From Dehalococcoidia bacterium (lineage in GTDB: Bacteria > Chloroflexota > Dehalococcoidia > GIF9 > AB-539-J10), in the NCBI GenBank assembly GCA_003562475.1, contig PWUU01000069.1, positions 50,981-114,980 on the forward strand: 64,000 nt of DNA. The letters are read 5' to 3'. Below the pieces are notes generated by a model that did no database searches, was not told the origin of the DNA, and saw only the letters and a list, made by a program, of their open reading frames with translations. The position numbers and the translations under genes were made by a program. Within the stretch, counting starts at the first letter, position 1. Each line of letters opens with the position of its first letter. This document shows, piece by piece, positions 9,231-17,321 of this stretch.

Positions 9231-9238
9231 CGGGCAAA

Positions 9239-9312
9239 CGGGGCGTAGCGCAGTCTGGTAGCGCGCAGCGTTCGGGACGCTGAGGCCGGAGGTTCGAGTC
9301 CTCTCGCCCCGA
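9239..9312 (+). tRNA. tRNA-Pro (anticodon CGG)
   Basis: A full cloverleaf of 74 nt can be folded. The acceptor stem CGGGGCG (9239-9245) pairs with CGCCCCG (9305-9311). The D stem is GCGC/GCGC. The anticodon stem CAGCG/CGCTG encloses loop TTCGGGA, giving anticodon CGG at 9273-9275. The variable loop is AGGCC. The T arm GGAGG-TTCGAGT-CCTCT contains one G-T pair. The discriminator base is A at 9312 and the CCA end is not encoded. Confidence 0.95.
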
Positions 9313-9383
9313 GTGCTATCCTGTCTCGTTCCCCGGTTATTGCCACCTGCCCCTCATCTGGACAGGAGCGATTTCCAGCGCTA

Positions 9384-9392
9384 TGGTAGAAT
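9384..9392 (+). promoter_or_regulatory. Extended -10 upstream of the HpaB-family gene
   Basis: The site reads TG-G-TAGAAT, 40 bp before the ATG at 9432. No convincing -35 is present 17 bp upstream. It would drive the HpaB-family, acyl-CoA dehydrogenase, etfB and etfA genes if they form one transcript. Confidence 0.45.
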
Positions 9393-9431
9393 GACCCCCC
9401 GGCATGTCCTTACCTGATTGAGGAGGGCCCA

Positions 9432-10895
9432 ATGTCGCTTAAGACGGCAGATCAGTACAAGCAAGCACTCAAGAAACTCAAGCCGAACATGTACAAGTTC
9501 GGCCAGCTCATCGAGGATGTCACCACAAACCCCAATACCAGGAGGACCGTTGAGGGGCACGCGCAGCTGTACACTGCGGCACTCGATCCGAAGTACCAGG
9601 ATATCTTCTCGCCTGTCTCCCACCTCACTGGAGACAAGGTCTCTCGCTACCTGTCAGTGAACCGGTCCGCCGAGGACATGATCGCAAACTGCAAGATGAA
9701 GCGTGCGGCCTACCATCTCACGGGAACCTGTACCGGAGGTCGATGCGCGGGCTACAACGCCCTCAACTCCATGTGGATCACGACCTACGACATGGATCAG
9801 GAACTGGGAACAGACTACCACCAGCGCCTCAGGGACTGGTTGCGTTACGCGCAGGATAACGACATCACGGTTTCGGGAGCCCTTACCGACCCGAAGGGCA
9901 ACAGGTCCCTCTCCCCATCTCAGCAGGAAGACGCAGACATGAACCTCCGCATCATCGATGTCAAGGACAACGGCATTGTGGTGCGTGGGGCCAAGGTCAT
10001 GATATGCGGTACGGCCGCAGCGCAGGAGGTCTTCGTGCTGCCCGGTTCCGGCTACAGAGAGCCTGACAGGGACTACGCCTTCTCGTTCGTCATTCCCAAA
10101 GACACCGCGAGTCTCACCATCGTCGAGGCCCGCCGGCCGAGCGACACGAGGGAGCTTGAAGAGGGTTTTGACATCCCTGTCGAAATGGGTGGCATCACAC
10201 AGGCCTACCTTTTCTTCGAAGATGTTTTCGTTCCCCGGGAGCGCATCTTCCTGTGCAGGGAATTCCAGCACTCTGGCGCTGCCGTTCTGAACTTCATCAT
10301 GCCGTACCGGGCAGCCATCGGCGGGTGCGTGGCAGGACAGGGAGACATCATGTGCGGAGCCGCCGCCCTCATCGCCCGGGCCAACGGCCTGTCCACCCGG
10401 GCCTTCAGTGACAAGCTGGTAGCAATGCACATCAACAACGAGACGACCTTTGGCATGGGAGTGGCCGCATCGGCACTTGGCAAGAAGCATCCGTCGGGGG
10501 CCTGGCTGACAGACCCTCTGCTGGCGAACGCCAACAAGGTGCATGTCGGAACCCTTCCCTACGAGACGAAACGGCTTACGCAGGAGATCGCCGGCGGCAT
10601 CGGCGAGACCGGCTGTCTGCCCTCGTATGCTGATTTCAACAGCCCGACCTACGGCCACCTGGTGCAGAAGTATCTCAAGGCAGCCTCGAGCGCCGAGTCC
10701 CGTGCGAAGCTTGCGCGGCTCATCGAGTGGCTCACGCTCGGCGCCGGCGTACCCGGGTGCATGCATGGCGGAGGCTCCCCCGAGGGAGCAAGACTGCTCG
10801 TGAGGCTTAACTCCGAACTTGACCAGTCGATCGAGTATGCCCGACGCCTCATCGGTCTTGAGGAGGAGATCGCCGAACCTGCAGCTAAGAAGTAG
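9432..10895 (+). CDS. HpaB/4-hydroxybutyryl-CoA dehydratase family protein, variant cluster site
   Basis: The 487-residue protein shares the acyl-CoA-dehydrogenase-like fold of 4-hydroxyphenylacetate 3-hydroxylases and 4-hydroxybutyryl-CoA dehydratase/vinylacetyl-CoA isomerase (AbfD). Family segments include ALTDPKGNRSLSP and GIVVRGAKVM. AbfD binds a [4Fe-4S] cluster through Cys99, Cys103, His292 and Cys299. Here the corresponding residues appear to be Cys100, Cys105 (one extra residue between them), Tyr292 and Cys299. The cluster may thus be altered or absent and the reaction different. A strong RBS (GAGGAGGG) precedes the ATG. It heads a module with acyl-CoA dehydrogenase and ETF genes, favouring a CoA-thioester substrate over a phenol. 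The exact reaction is unknown. Confidence 0.85.
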   Translation: MSLKTADQYKQALKKLKPNMYKFGQLIEDVTTNPNTRRTVEGHAQLYTAALDPKYQDIFSPVSHLTGDKVSRYLSVNRSAEDMIANCKMKRAAYHLTGTCTGGRCAGYNALNSMWITTYDMDQELGTDYHQRLRDWLRYAQDNDITVSGALTDPKGNRSLSPSQQEDADMNLRIIDVKDNGIVVRGAKVMICGTAAAQEVFVLPGSGYREPDRDYAFSFVIPKDTASLTIVEARRPSDTRELEEGFDIPVEMGGITQAYLFFEDVFVPRERIFLCREFQHSGAAVLNFIMPYRAAIGGCVAGQGDIMCGAAALIARANGLSTRAFSDKLVAMHINNETTFGMGVAASALGKKHPSGAWLTDPLLANANKVHVGTLPYETKRLTQEIAGGIGETGCLPSYADFNSPTYGHLVQKYLKAASSAESRAKLARLIEWLTLGAGVPGCMHGGGSPEGARLLVRLNSELDQSIEYARRLIGLEEEIAEPAAKK

Positions 10896-10954
10896 CGATC
10901 AGAGGCCAGGGACATGGAACCACGGGCACCCGTCAAGTGCAGACCAGGCCATCG

Positions 10955-10975
10955 CATCGGCACGAAGTGCCGATG
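10955..10975. repeat. Intergenic stem-loop
   Basis: CATCGGCAC (10955-10963) and GTGCCGATG (10967-10975) form a perfect 9-bp stem with a GAA loop. No U-tract follows, so it is not a classical terminator. It may be a transcript-processing or stabilising hairpin between the HpaB-family gene and the acyl-CoA dehydrogenase gene. A second small hairpin, CGCATC-AAC-GATGCG at 11014-11028, abuts the RBS of the next gene. Confidence 0.5.
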
Positions 10976-11047
10976 AGTACGTCAGCACAAGGGGAGAGAA
11001 TTCGGTAACATAACGCATCAACGATGCGGCAAGGAGGTAGTCCAGTC

Positions 11048-12199
11048 ATGGGCAAGTTCCCTTATTTCACCGAAGACCACGAAGCAATCAGGGAGACGGC
11101 TCGCGGTGCGGCTGAAGAGTTCAAGAAGACCGCCGAAGAGGCCGACCGAAAGCACGACTACAAGCTGATCGAGAAGAACCTGAAACGGCTTGCCGAGCTC
11201 AACCTCATCGGGATTCACATCTCCACCGAGTACGGCGGCGAAGGACTTGACCTCGTGGGGCACTTCGTGGCACTCGAGGAGATCGCGAAGGGGTGTCTCT
11301 CCACGGCTTTCTCGTTCAATACCCAGAGGCTGGCCATGGACGCCATCAGGCTTGGCGGAAACGAAGAGCAGAAGAAGAAGTACCTCGTGCCCGCCTGCGG
11401 AGGTTCGATCATCTCGTTCGCAACCACCGAGCCCGAGGCAGGCTCTGACGTGGCCGCCATAAAGACCTCTGCCGTCAAAGATGGAGGTCAGTGGGTCATC
11501 AACGGCACGAAGCACTACATCACCAACGCGGTCTTTGCTGATGCACACGTGCTGGTGGCCAAGACAAGTCCCGCGGACGCACAAAGACCGGATTTCACGG
11601 CATTCCTTGTCGACGGCGACAATCCCGGAGTGAAGATCAGCAAGGTCGAGGATAAGATGGGGGCCACGGCAACACCGACGACCGAGTACTTTCTCGAGGA
11701 TTGTCGTGTTGGCGATGAAGCCGTGCTTGGCACAGTGGGAGAGGGCTTGCCCCTTGCACTGTCCGCACTTGAGATTGCCCGCATCGGCATCGGCACCCAG
11801 GGTCTTGGCCTGATGCAGTCAGCCATGCAGGAAGCCATTGCGTACGCGAAGGAGCGCGTCCAGTTTGGCCGTCCCATTCTCAGGAACCAGGCCATTCAGT
11901 TCCACATTGCCAACATGTCCTCTCGTGTGGAAATTGCACGAAACCTGCTGTTCCACGCTGCGTGGCTCAAGGACCAGGGTCTTCCCGCAGCGAAAGAGGC
12001 GGCTATCGCCAAGCTGTTCGCTACCGAGGAGTGCACCTGGGTCTGCAACATGGCTATGAACGTCTTCTGCGGGCCTGGCTACACAACCGATTACCCGATA
12101 GAGCGGTTCTTCAGGGATTCCAAGGTGCTCGAGATGGGTGGAGGCACATCAGAGATTATGCGCATGATAATCTCGCGGGAAGAGGTGGGCAAGTTCTAG
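11048..12199 (+). CDS. Acyl-CoA dehydrogenase family protein
   Basis: This FAD-dependent enzyme oxidises acyl-CoA thioesters and passes electrons to ETF. The 383-residue protein has the flavin-site segment SFATTEPEAGSD and the C-terminal dimer/FAD segment GPGYTTDYPIERFFRDSK. The usual catalytic glutamate of the C-terminal YEGT motif is replaced (MGGGT, Gly365), as in isovaleryl-CoA-type enzymes. At the helix-G position used by that subgroup I read Ala244, with Glu242 two residues away. The base is therefore uncertain and the reaction may not be a standard desaturation. ATG 11048 was chosen because AAGGAGG lies just upstream; an in-frame ATG at 11024 lies before that RBS. EtfB and etfA follow directly. 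Confidence 0.92.
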   Translation: MGKFPYFTEDHEAIRETARGAAEEFKKTAEEADRKHDYKLIEKNLKRLAELNLIGIHISTEYGGEGLDLVGHFVALEEIAKGCLSTAFSFNTQRLAMDAIRLGGNEEQKKKYLVPACGGSIISFATTEPEAGSDVAAIKTSAVKDGGQWVINGTKHYITNAVFADAHVLVAKTSPADAQRPDFTAFLVDGDNPGVKISKVEDKMGATATPTTEYFLEDCRVGDEAVLGTVGEGLPLALSALEIARIGIGTQGLGLMQSAMQEAIAYAKERVQFGRPILRNQAIQFHIANMSSRVEIARNLLFHAAWLKDQGLPAAKEAAIAKLFATEECTWVCNMAMNVFCGPGYTTDYPIERFFRDSKVLEMGGGTSEIMRMIISREEVGKF

Positions 12200-12220
12200 C
12201 AGTCGAGAACAGGTGAACGA

Positions 12221-12247
12221 GGAGCCGGGCCTTCTGGACCCGGCTCC
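12221..12247. repeat. Stem-loop between acyl-CoA dehydrogenase and etfB
   Basis: GGAGCCGGG (12221-12229) pairs perfectly with CCCGGCTCC (12239-12247) around a 9-nt loop. It lies 22 bp after the stop of the acyl-CoA dehydrogenase gene and is not followed by a T-run. It could be an attenuating or stabilising hairpin rather than a full terminator, since etfB continues in the same direction. Confidence 0.5.
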
Positions 12248-12305
12248 TGCCTTACGACCGGGGGGGACAGGCTGGAATGCGACAGGTAGAAGGAGGTGCG
12301 TTCAG

Positions 12306-13097
12306 GTGCATATTATCGTGCTAGTCAAGCAAGTGCCCGACATTGAAAGGGTGAAGTTTCTCAGCGACAGTAACCGGGTAGACAGGAAATCCGTCGATTC
12401 CGAGATTAACCCTTTCGATCTCAATGCCATCGAAGCAGCCCAGCAGATTAAAGAGCAGCTGGGCGCTACAGTCACGGCCATCAGCATGGGGCCCGGGACA
12501 GCCGAGGCGGTGCTACGAGAAGCCATCGCACGAGACGCGGACCGGGGCATCCTTCTCTGCGATGACAAGTTCGCCTGTTCGGACACACTTGCCACTTCCT
12601 ACACGCTGGCGGCTGCGATACGGAAGGTTGGTGATTTCGACCTGATCCTCTGTGGAGAGAAGACCGTAGACGGCGACACCGGCCACATAGGGCCGGCCGT
12701 TGCCGAGAGGCTGGGGGTCTCTCTCCTGCCCTTTGTGTCACAGATCACAGAGGTCTCTGCCGACAAGGTATCCGCGGTGACGGAGACGTCGGCCGGCTCG
12801 CTCAAGGTGGAGGCCACGTTCCCTCTGCTGATCATGGGCACGAAGGAACTGAATACGCCGCGGCTCCCCACCCTCAAGGAGAAGCTACGTGCGAGAAAAG
12901 CCGAGGTCGAGAGGTGGACATCCGCCGATCTCTCCGATGCGGACGCCTCCAGGTTCGGAGCGGAAGGTTCAGGCACGTGGGTAGAAAGCATTTCGGTGCC
13001 GCCGGAGAAGAAACGCAAGGGAGAGCTGCTGAAGGGCGAGGACACAGCCAGGCAACTGGTTGCAGCGCTTGACAAAGAAGGTCTGCTGAAGGGGTAG
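12306..13097 (+). CDS. etfB: Electron transfer flavoprotein subunit beta
   Basis: EtfB binds AMP (or a second FAD in bifurcating types) and pairs with EtfA to shuttle electrons from acyl-CoA dehydrogenases. The N-terminus VHIIVLVKQVPDIE and the signature LCGEKTVDGDTGHIGPAVAE are diagnostic. The GTG at 12306 was chosen because AAGGAGGTG lies about 9 bp upstream and it restores the usual EtfB N-terminus. A longer frame from 12213 would run through the upstream stem-loop. The product is 263 residues. Only 4 bp separate it from etfA. Whether this ETF bifurcates cannot be decided by eye. Confidence 0.93.
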   Translation: MHIIVLVKQVPDIERVKFLSDSNRVDRKSVDSEINPFDLNAIEAAQQIKEQLGATVTAISMGPGTAEAVLREAIARDADRGILLCDDKFACSDTLATSYTLAAAIRKVGDFDLILCGEKTVDGDTGHIGPAVAERLGVSLLPFVSQITEVSADKVSAVTETSAGSLKVEATFPLLIMGTKELNTPRLPTLKEKLRARKAEVERWTSADLSDADASRFGAEGSGTWVESISVPPEKKRKGELLKGEDTARQLVAALDKEGLLKG

Positions 13098-13101
13098 TGT
13101 C

Positions 13102-13275
13102 ATGGAGAACAAAGGCGTACTCATTTATGTGGAACAGGAAGGTGGGCGAGTCCACCCCATCTCTTTTGAGCTCCTTGGCAAGGGGCGCGAACTGGCGGAT
13201 GCGGCAGGCTCGAAAGTCTCCTGTGCGCTGCTCGGGTCCGGCATCTCGGACGCCGCCCGGGAGCTGGTCTCTTAA
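13102..13275 (+). pseudogene. etfA: etfA 5' fragment ending at an in-frame TAA
   Basis: ATG 13102 begins a typical EtfA N-terminus (MENKGVLIYVEQEGGRVHP) that runs 57 codons and stops at TAA 13273-13275. The same frame continues directly into the rest of EtfA (GADAVYVFDDD), so this is a nonsense change, most likely a lost Tyr codon, not a frameshift. TAA ends other genes here (for example at 21039 and 24766), so recoding is unlikely. The stop overlaps TAAGGAG, a usable RBS for the GTG at 13288, so a two-piece EtfA made by reinitiation is possible. A sequencing error or population polymorphism remains possible. Confidence 0.8.
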
Positions 13276-13287
13276 GGAGCGGACGCG

Positions 13288-14070
13288 GTGTACGTTTTCG
13301 ACGACGACTCGCTTGCCACATTCGATTCGCTTGTCCACAAGCTGAACCTTGTGAGCCTGCTTGGCGAGGTCAAGCCGGCGGTGGTCATGTTCGGCGCAAC
13401 CTTCACCGGCAAGGCGCTTGCCCCACGTGTCGCCACAGCTCTCGAAGCCGGGCTCACATCGAACTGCACGGCCGTCGAGCTACAGAAAGATGGTTCCTTG
13501 CTCCAGGTGAGGCCTGCCTTCACCGGCAATTTCCTCGCCCACGTGAAGATAAGGACCGTGCCGGCAATGGTGTCTGTACGGTACCGTGCACTCGAAGCCC
13601 GAGAGAAGGACGAGTCCCGCAAGGGCGACGTCATCAAGAAAGAAGTGCACAAGGTCGAGAGCGGCGTCAAGGTGCTGGGAAAAGGCGCCGCCAAGGCGGC
13701 AAGCATCGCCGGAGCTGATGTGGTGGTGTGCGCAGGGCGTGGTCTCAAGAAGGCAGAGGACTTCGCCCTTGTCGAACAGCTCGCCAGTGCGCTGGGAGGC
13801 GTCGTCGGAGCGACTCGCCCGCTGGTGGATGACGGGTGGATCAGCAAGGACCATCAGGTCGGCTTCAGCGGTGCCATAGTGAAGCCGAAGCTCTACATTG
13901 GCGTGGGGGTGTCAGGCTCGCCCCAGCATCTTGCCGGGATACGCGATTCAGGCACGATAGTCGCCATCAATTCCGACCCGTCCGTCGCGCTGTTCCGTAT
14001 CGCGGATTACGCAGTGGTGGGAGATCTCTACGAGATTGTTCCGCAGATGATCGACCTGCTGAAGAAGTAG
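13288..14070 (+). CDS. etfA: Electron transfer flavoprotein subunit alpha, main part after an in-frame stop
   Basis: This 260-residue reading frame carries most of EtfA, including the FAD-binding C-terminal domain: GATRPLVDDGWISKDHQVG, then GVGVSGSPQHLAGIRDSG and INSDPSVALFRIADY. It begins at GTG 13288, seven bases after an AAGGAG that overlaps the preceding TAA. The missing N-terminal 57 residues are encoded just upstream in the same frame. The FAD domain is complete, but the N-terminal domain that contacts EtfB would be split. It would accept electrons from the neighbouring acyl-CoA dehydrogenase if functional. Confidence 0.88.
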   Translation: MYVFDDDSLATFDSLVHKLNLVSLLGEVKPAVVMFGATFTGKALAPRVATALEAGLTSNCTAVELQKDGSLLQVRPAFTGNFLAHVKIRTVPAMVSVRYRALEAREKDESRKGDVIKKEVHKVESGVKVLGKGAAKAASIAGADVVVCAGRGLKKAEDFALVEQLASALGGVVGATRPLVDDGWISKDHQVGFSGAIVKPKLYIGVGVSGSPQHLAGIRDSGTIVAINSDPSVALFRIADYAVVGDLYEIVPQMIDLLKK

Positions 14071-14101
14071 CCGCGTCCTCTTGTGCCCGAACATAATAAC
14101 G

Positions 14102-14125
14102 CGGGCGGCTCAGTCGAGCCGCCCG
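14102..14125. terminator. Bidirectional hairpin between etfA and glyQS
   Basis: CGGGCGGCTC (14102-14111) and GAGCCGCCCG (14116-14125) form a perfect 10-bp stem with an AGTC loop. It lies between two convergent genes, 31 bp after etfA and 38 bp from the end of glyQS. A T-rich tail is weak (aatggttt), so termination efficiency is uncertain. Confidence 0.6.
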
Positions 14126-14163
14126 AATGGTTTCACGCAGCCGCGACCGGCAATCCGCCTGTC

Positions 14164-15510
14164 TCAGGCCCGCGCCCCTGCCCAGAGGCTATCGGTGCCG
14201 AATCCCTCTCCTGAAAGCTTCGCAGAGAGTGTCCCCTCCAGCTCGGCTATCGGCAGCCGTATCTGGGCGAGAGTGTCTCGGTCGCGAATCGTCACCTGGT
14301 TGTCTTCAAGCGATTCGAAGTCGATCGTGACGCACAGCGGGGTGCCGATCTCATCCTGGCGCCGGTAACGCCGTCCGATGCTCTGGGTATCGTCATATTC
14401 GGTGACGAAGCTGCATCTCAGCCTCTCATAGACATCCCGTGCCAGCGGCGTCAGCTTCTCGTTCCGGCTGAGTGGCAGTACCGCCACTTTCACCGGTGCA
14501 AGAGAGGGATGTAGCTTCAGCACGACGCGCGTGGCACCTTCGACCTCCTCCTCCCGATACGCATCGACCAGGAACGCGAGCACGGAGCGGTCGGCGCCGG
14601 CAGAGGGCTCGATCACGTACGGGACGTACCTCTCGCTGGTTTGTGGGTCGAGATAGCTCAGGTCCTTTCCACTCCACTTCGAGTGTTGCGAAAGGTCGAA
14701 GTCTGTGCGGTTGGCGATTCCCTCCAGCTCGGACCAGCCAATCGGGAACAGGTACTCGATATCGACGCATGCCTTCGCATAGTGCGCCAGCTCATCCTTC
14801 TCGTGATCTCGCAGCCGCAGGTTCTCTTCGCGTATTCCGAGTCCCACATACCAGTCGAGCCGCTCTTTCGCCCAGTACTGGTACCACTCCTCATCGGTCC
14901 CGGGCTTGACGAAGAACTCGAGTTCCATCTGCTCGAACTCACGCGTCCTGAATGTGAAGTTCCCCGGTGTGATCTCGTTTCGGAACGTCTTGCCCATCTG
15001 GGCAATGCCCAACGGGAGTCGCTTCCTTGAGGTGGTCACAACGTTCTCGAAATTGACGAAGATCCCCTGGGCGGTCTCCGGCCTGAGGAAGACAACGGCG
15101 GCATCCTCTTCGATAGGACCCATGAACGTCTTGAACATCAGATTGAAGTTCCGGGGTTCGGTGATCTCTCCCTCACACGATGGGCAGGCGGCTTTCTCCA
15201 GCTGGTCGGCGCGCCACCGCATGTGGCACGCTTTGCACTCTACGAGTGGGTCGCTGAAGCCCTCCAGATGTCCGCTCGCCTTCCACACCATTGGGTGCAT
15301 CATAATGCTGCAATCCAGGCCGACTACATCGCCCCGCGATTCGACGATGCTGCGCCACCATGCATTCTTCACATTGCGCTTGAGCTCGACTCCCACCGGT
15401 CCATAGTCCCAGCAGCTCGCAAGCCCACCGTAGATTTCGCTGCTCTGGAAGATGAAGCCTCTGCGTTTGCAGAGGGAGACAATCTTATCCATCGTGACGC
15501 TTTCTGGCAT
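14164..15510 (-). CDS. glyQS: Glycine--tRNA ligase (homodimeric, class II)
   Basis: This enzyme charges tRNA-Gly. The 449-residue protein is of the alpha2 type rather than the alpha2beta2 GlyQ/GlyS type. Class II motifs are visible: motif 2 region [19 protein letters not shown] with the following MELEFF, the conserved [17 protein letters not shown], and a C-terminal anticodon-binding domain. Cysteine pairs CKACHMRW and CPSCEG suggest a zinc-binding insert. ATG 15510 is preferred: GGAGG lies 10 bp upstream and [11 protein letters not shown] fits the family start, while the frame extending to 15624 adds an unrelated N-terminus. No T-box leader was recognised. Confidence 0.95.
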   Translation of the reverse strand: MPESVTMDKIVSLCKRRGFIFQSSEIYGGLASCWDYGPVGVELKRNVKNAWWRSIVESRGDVVGLDCSIMMHPMVWKASGHLEGFSDPLVECKACHMRWRADQLEKAACPSCEGEITEPRNFNLMFKTFMGPIEEDAAVVFLRPETAQGIFVNFENVVTTSRKRLPLGIAQMGKTFRNEITPGNFTFRTREFEQMELEFFVKPGTDEEWYQYWAKERLDWYVGLGIREENLRLRDHEKDELAHYAKACVDIEYLFPIGWSELEGIANRTDFDLSQHSKWSGKDLSYLDPQTSERYVPYVIEPSAGADRSVLAFLVDAYREEEVEGATRVVLKLHPSLAPVKVAVLPLSRNEKLTPLARDVYERLRCSFVTEYDDTQSIGRRYRRQDEIGTPLCVTIDFESLEDNQVTIRDRDTLAQIRLPIAELEGTLSAKLSGEGFGTDSLWAGARA

Positions 15511-15636
15511 GTGTGTACAACCTCCGAGCATTGTAGGGTACCAGCTTGCAGCATAGGGCGCAAAGACAATCAGGTGAAGCAACGGGACACGCCGGGCGAG
15601 GAACGATCTCCGCCGCAACGACATGAATCGCAGAAG

Positions 15637-16284
15637 CTATCTGGCTATGGCCCTGACGAACTCGGGAGCAGTCCGCGCTACCGCGGCTATCAACTCCTCG
15701 CCGGGATCAACATAAGCATAGACAACGTTGGTGCTGGAGGTGAACGACAGGTGCTTCACCCGAGAGTAGTCGGACACGCGCAGGGATTCGGCCCACCGCA
15801 GCAGCTCTCTCTCTCCGCGCGTATCCAGGGAGAGGAGCTGGAACTCCACCCCTCCAACCGTGACTTCCCTGCGACGGAACTTCTCCTCGTGCTCGATTCC
15901 AGGGGGCACGAACCGGTACTGCCCCTTCTTGATGAGGTGCGCTTCCCCCGGCAGGCTCTGCTTGCACTCAAACACGAAATACAGTTTGTCGTGCCTCATG
16001 GTGAAGCGGGCTACAGGGAAATACATCATACTCATCCTTGGCATGAGGTGAAGCGTGGCCCTGACCTGCTTGAAGTACTCGTCCTTCACCTTGTACTCTG
16101 CCTTGTAGCCGATGTAGCCGCCGATCCAGGTGTATTTCTGGTCGACAGGCTTCAGCGCCTGCTCGAGTGCACCTGCGTACATCCTCATGAGAAGGACATT
16201 GTGCCGCCTCCCCATGAAGTATGCGGCTGTCGTGAGCAACGCGATGACGATGACGACCGGAAGTATCCATGTTGTGACACCCAT
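15637..16284 (-). CDS. Membrane-anchored protein of unknown function (cstA-arsA operon)
   Basis: I do not recognise this 215-residue protein. It has a single hydrophobic N-terminal helix (about residues 5-25, ILPVVIVIALLTTAAYFMG) and then a soluble, mixed alpha/beta region rich in basic residues, including MYFPVARFTMRHDKLYFVFE. That topology suggests a cytoplasmic domain tethered to the membrane. It is the last gene of a minus-strand run after an ArsA/Get3-like ATPase (68 bp gap), a small gene and cstA. A role in inserting, stabilising or regulating the CstA carrier is a reasonable guess but unproven. Confidence 0.75.
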   Translation of the reverse strand: MGVTTWILPVVIVIALLTTAAYFMGRRHNVLLMRMYAGALEQALKPVDQKYTWIGGYIGYKAEYKVKDEYFKQVRATLHLMPRMSMMYFPVARFTMRHDKLYFVFECKQSLPGEAHLIKKGQYRFVPPGIEHEEKFRRREVTVGGVEFQLLSLDTRGERELLRWAESLRVSDYSRVKHLSFTSSTNVVYAYVDPGEELIAAVARTAPEFVRAIAR

Positions 16285-16352
16285 TCTGATCTACGTCCTT
16301 TCGCCGGCGTATCCGAGCCGGCCGTCGGCACACGGAGCGCCAGTCTCACGAA

Positions 16353-17309
16353 TCACGCGCTGTGCCCCGGTATCCACTCACGGAAGTCGATGTGCTGCCC
16401 GAATTCTTCGACTGCCGCACGGCCGCAGAGATCCGCTTCGATGAACGGAATGGTCCTGACCTCACGACGAAGCTCCGCCCGAATCTCCTCTACAGTACGG
16501 CTGTCCGTGGACTTGAGCCCGGCCTTGTTCACGATGACAGAACCGATGGGCATTCCGAGCTGTTCCAGGGCTGCAAATGCGCGCTTCGTCTCGAACAGGG
16601 ACAGGCGGTCCGCATTCATCACCGGCATCACGCGACATCGCGAGGCATCCGCCTGGAGATTCGCCAGGCGCTTCATTCGCGCCACGTACTCGTTCAGCTC
16701 TGTCATGACCGCATCGCTCTTCTCGTCACTCACGAGATGGTGTTCGGCGCCATCGATGACGAACTTTCGCTCGCCCTGAATGCGCTCGACGGCGCGCCGC
16801 TTGTCGAGTATCTCTCTGCGAAGCCGTGCGAGGCGTTCTCCCCAGAGCAAAGAGACCCTGGGCAGCGCAAGCACCCGAAGGGTAAGCCCGGTGGGTGGAG
16901 TATCGAACACCAGGATGTCGTAGCGCGGCTCGGCCTCGCGAATCAGCTCCTCCATGGCCTGGAGCGTTGCGTACTCCTCAATACCTGGCGACAGCCTCAG
17001 CGCGTCGAGGTAGCCTTCGATATTGATGACCTTGAGGTACGAGTACATCTGTTTCAGCCTCTCGGCGCTCTCCTTCAGATAGCGCGCAATGGCCGCTTCC
17101 ATATCGATCTCGCCGGCCCAGAGGTTTTCTGCCTGTTCGGTGGGGCTGTCTGCAAGAGTTGCACCAAGGACATCCCCCAGATTGTGGGCAGGATCAAGGG
17201 ACACGACAAGGGTGCGCCACGTACGCGCTGACTGAAGCGCAAGGGCGGCGGCACACGTTGTCTTGCCCACTCCGCCCTTGCCGACAGAGTACACCAATCT
17301 GAGTGCCAT
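16353..17309 (-). CDS. ArsA/Get3-family P-loop ATPase
   Basis: The 318-residue protein is a single-domain member of the ArsA/TRC40 family in the SIMIBI class. It has the deviant Walker A KGGVGKTT at about residues 11-18, the DPAHNLGD segment, and the switch II region DTPPTGLTLRVLALP. Family members either energise the ArsB arsenite pump or, as Get3, deliver tail-anchored membrane proteins. No arsB, arsR or arsenate reductase is nearby, and metal-binding Cys pairs of ArsA were not seen. A membrane-protein targeting or client-loading role linked to cstA and its operon partners is therefore more likely. ATG 17309 is used; a GTG precedes it at 17312. Confidence 0.88.
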   Translation of the reverse strand: MALRLVYSVGKGGVGKTTCAAALALQSARTWRTLVVSLDPAHNLGDVLGATLADSPTEQAENLWAGEIDMEAAIARYLKESAERLKQMYSYLKVINIEGYLDALRLSPGIEEYATLQAMEELIREAEPRYDILVFDTPPTGLTLRVLALPRVSLLWGERLARLRREILDKRRAVERIQGERKFVIDGAEHHLVSDEKSDAVMTELNEYVARMKRLANLQADASRCRVMPVMNADRLSLFETKRAFAALEQLGMPIGSVIVNKAGLKSTDSRTVEEIRAELRREVRTIPFIEADLCGRAAVEEFGQHIDFREWIPGHSA

Positions 17310-17321
17310 CACTACACCAGT

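Noticed and set aside
9654..10766. 370-codon minus-strand frame opposite the HpaB-family gene
   Set aside because: Entirely antisense to a clear protein family match; no motif or RBS supports it.
13273..13275. Stop-codon recoding of TAA as an amino acid in etfA
   Set aside because: TAA ends other genes in the window (for example at 21037-21039 and 24764-24766), so a general reassignment is not supported.
16353..17309. Arsenite efflux ATPase (ArsA) function
   Set aside because: The protein is single-domain, lacks an adjacent arsB, arsR or arsC, and sits in a cstA operon instead.
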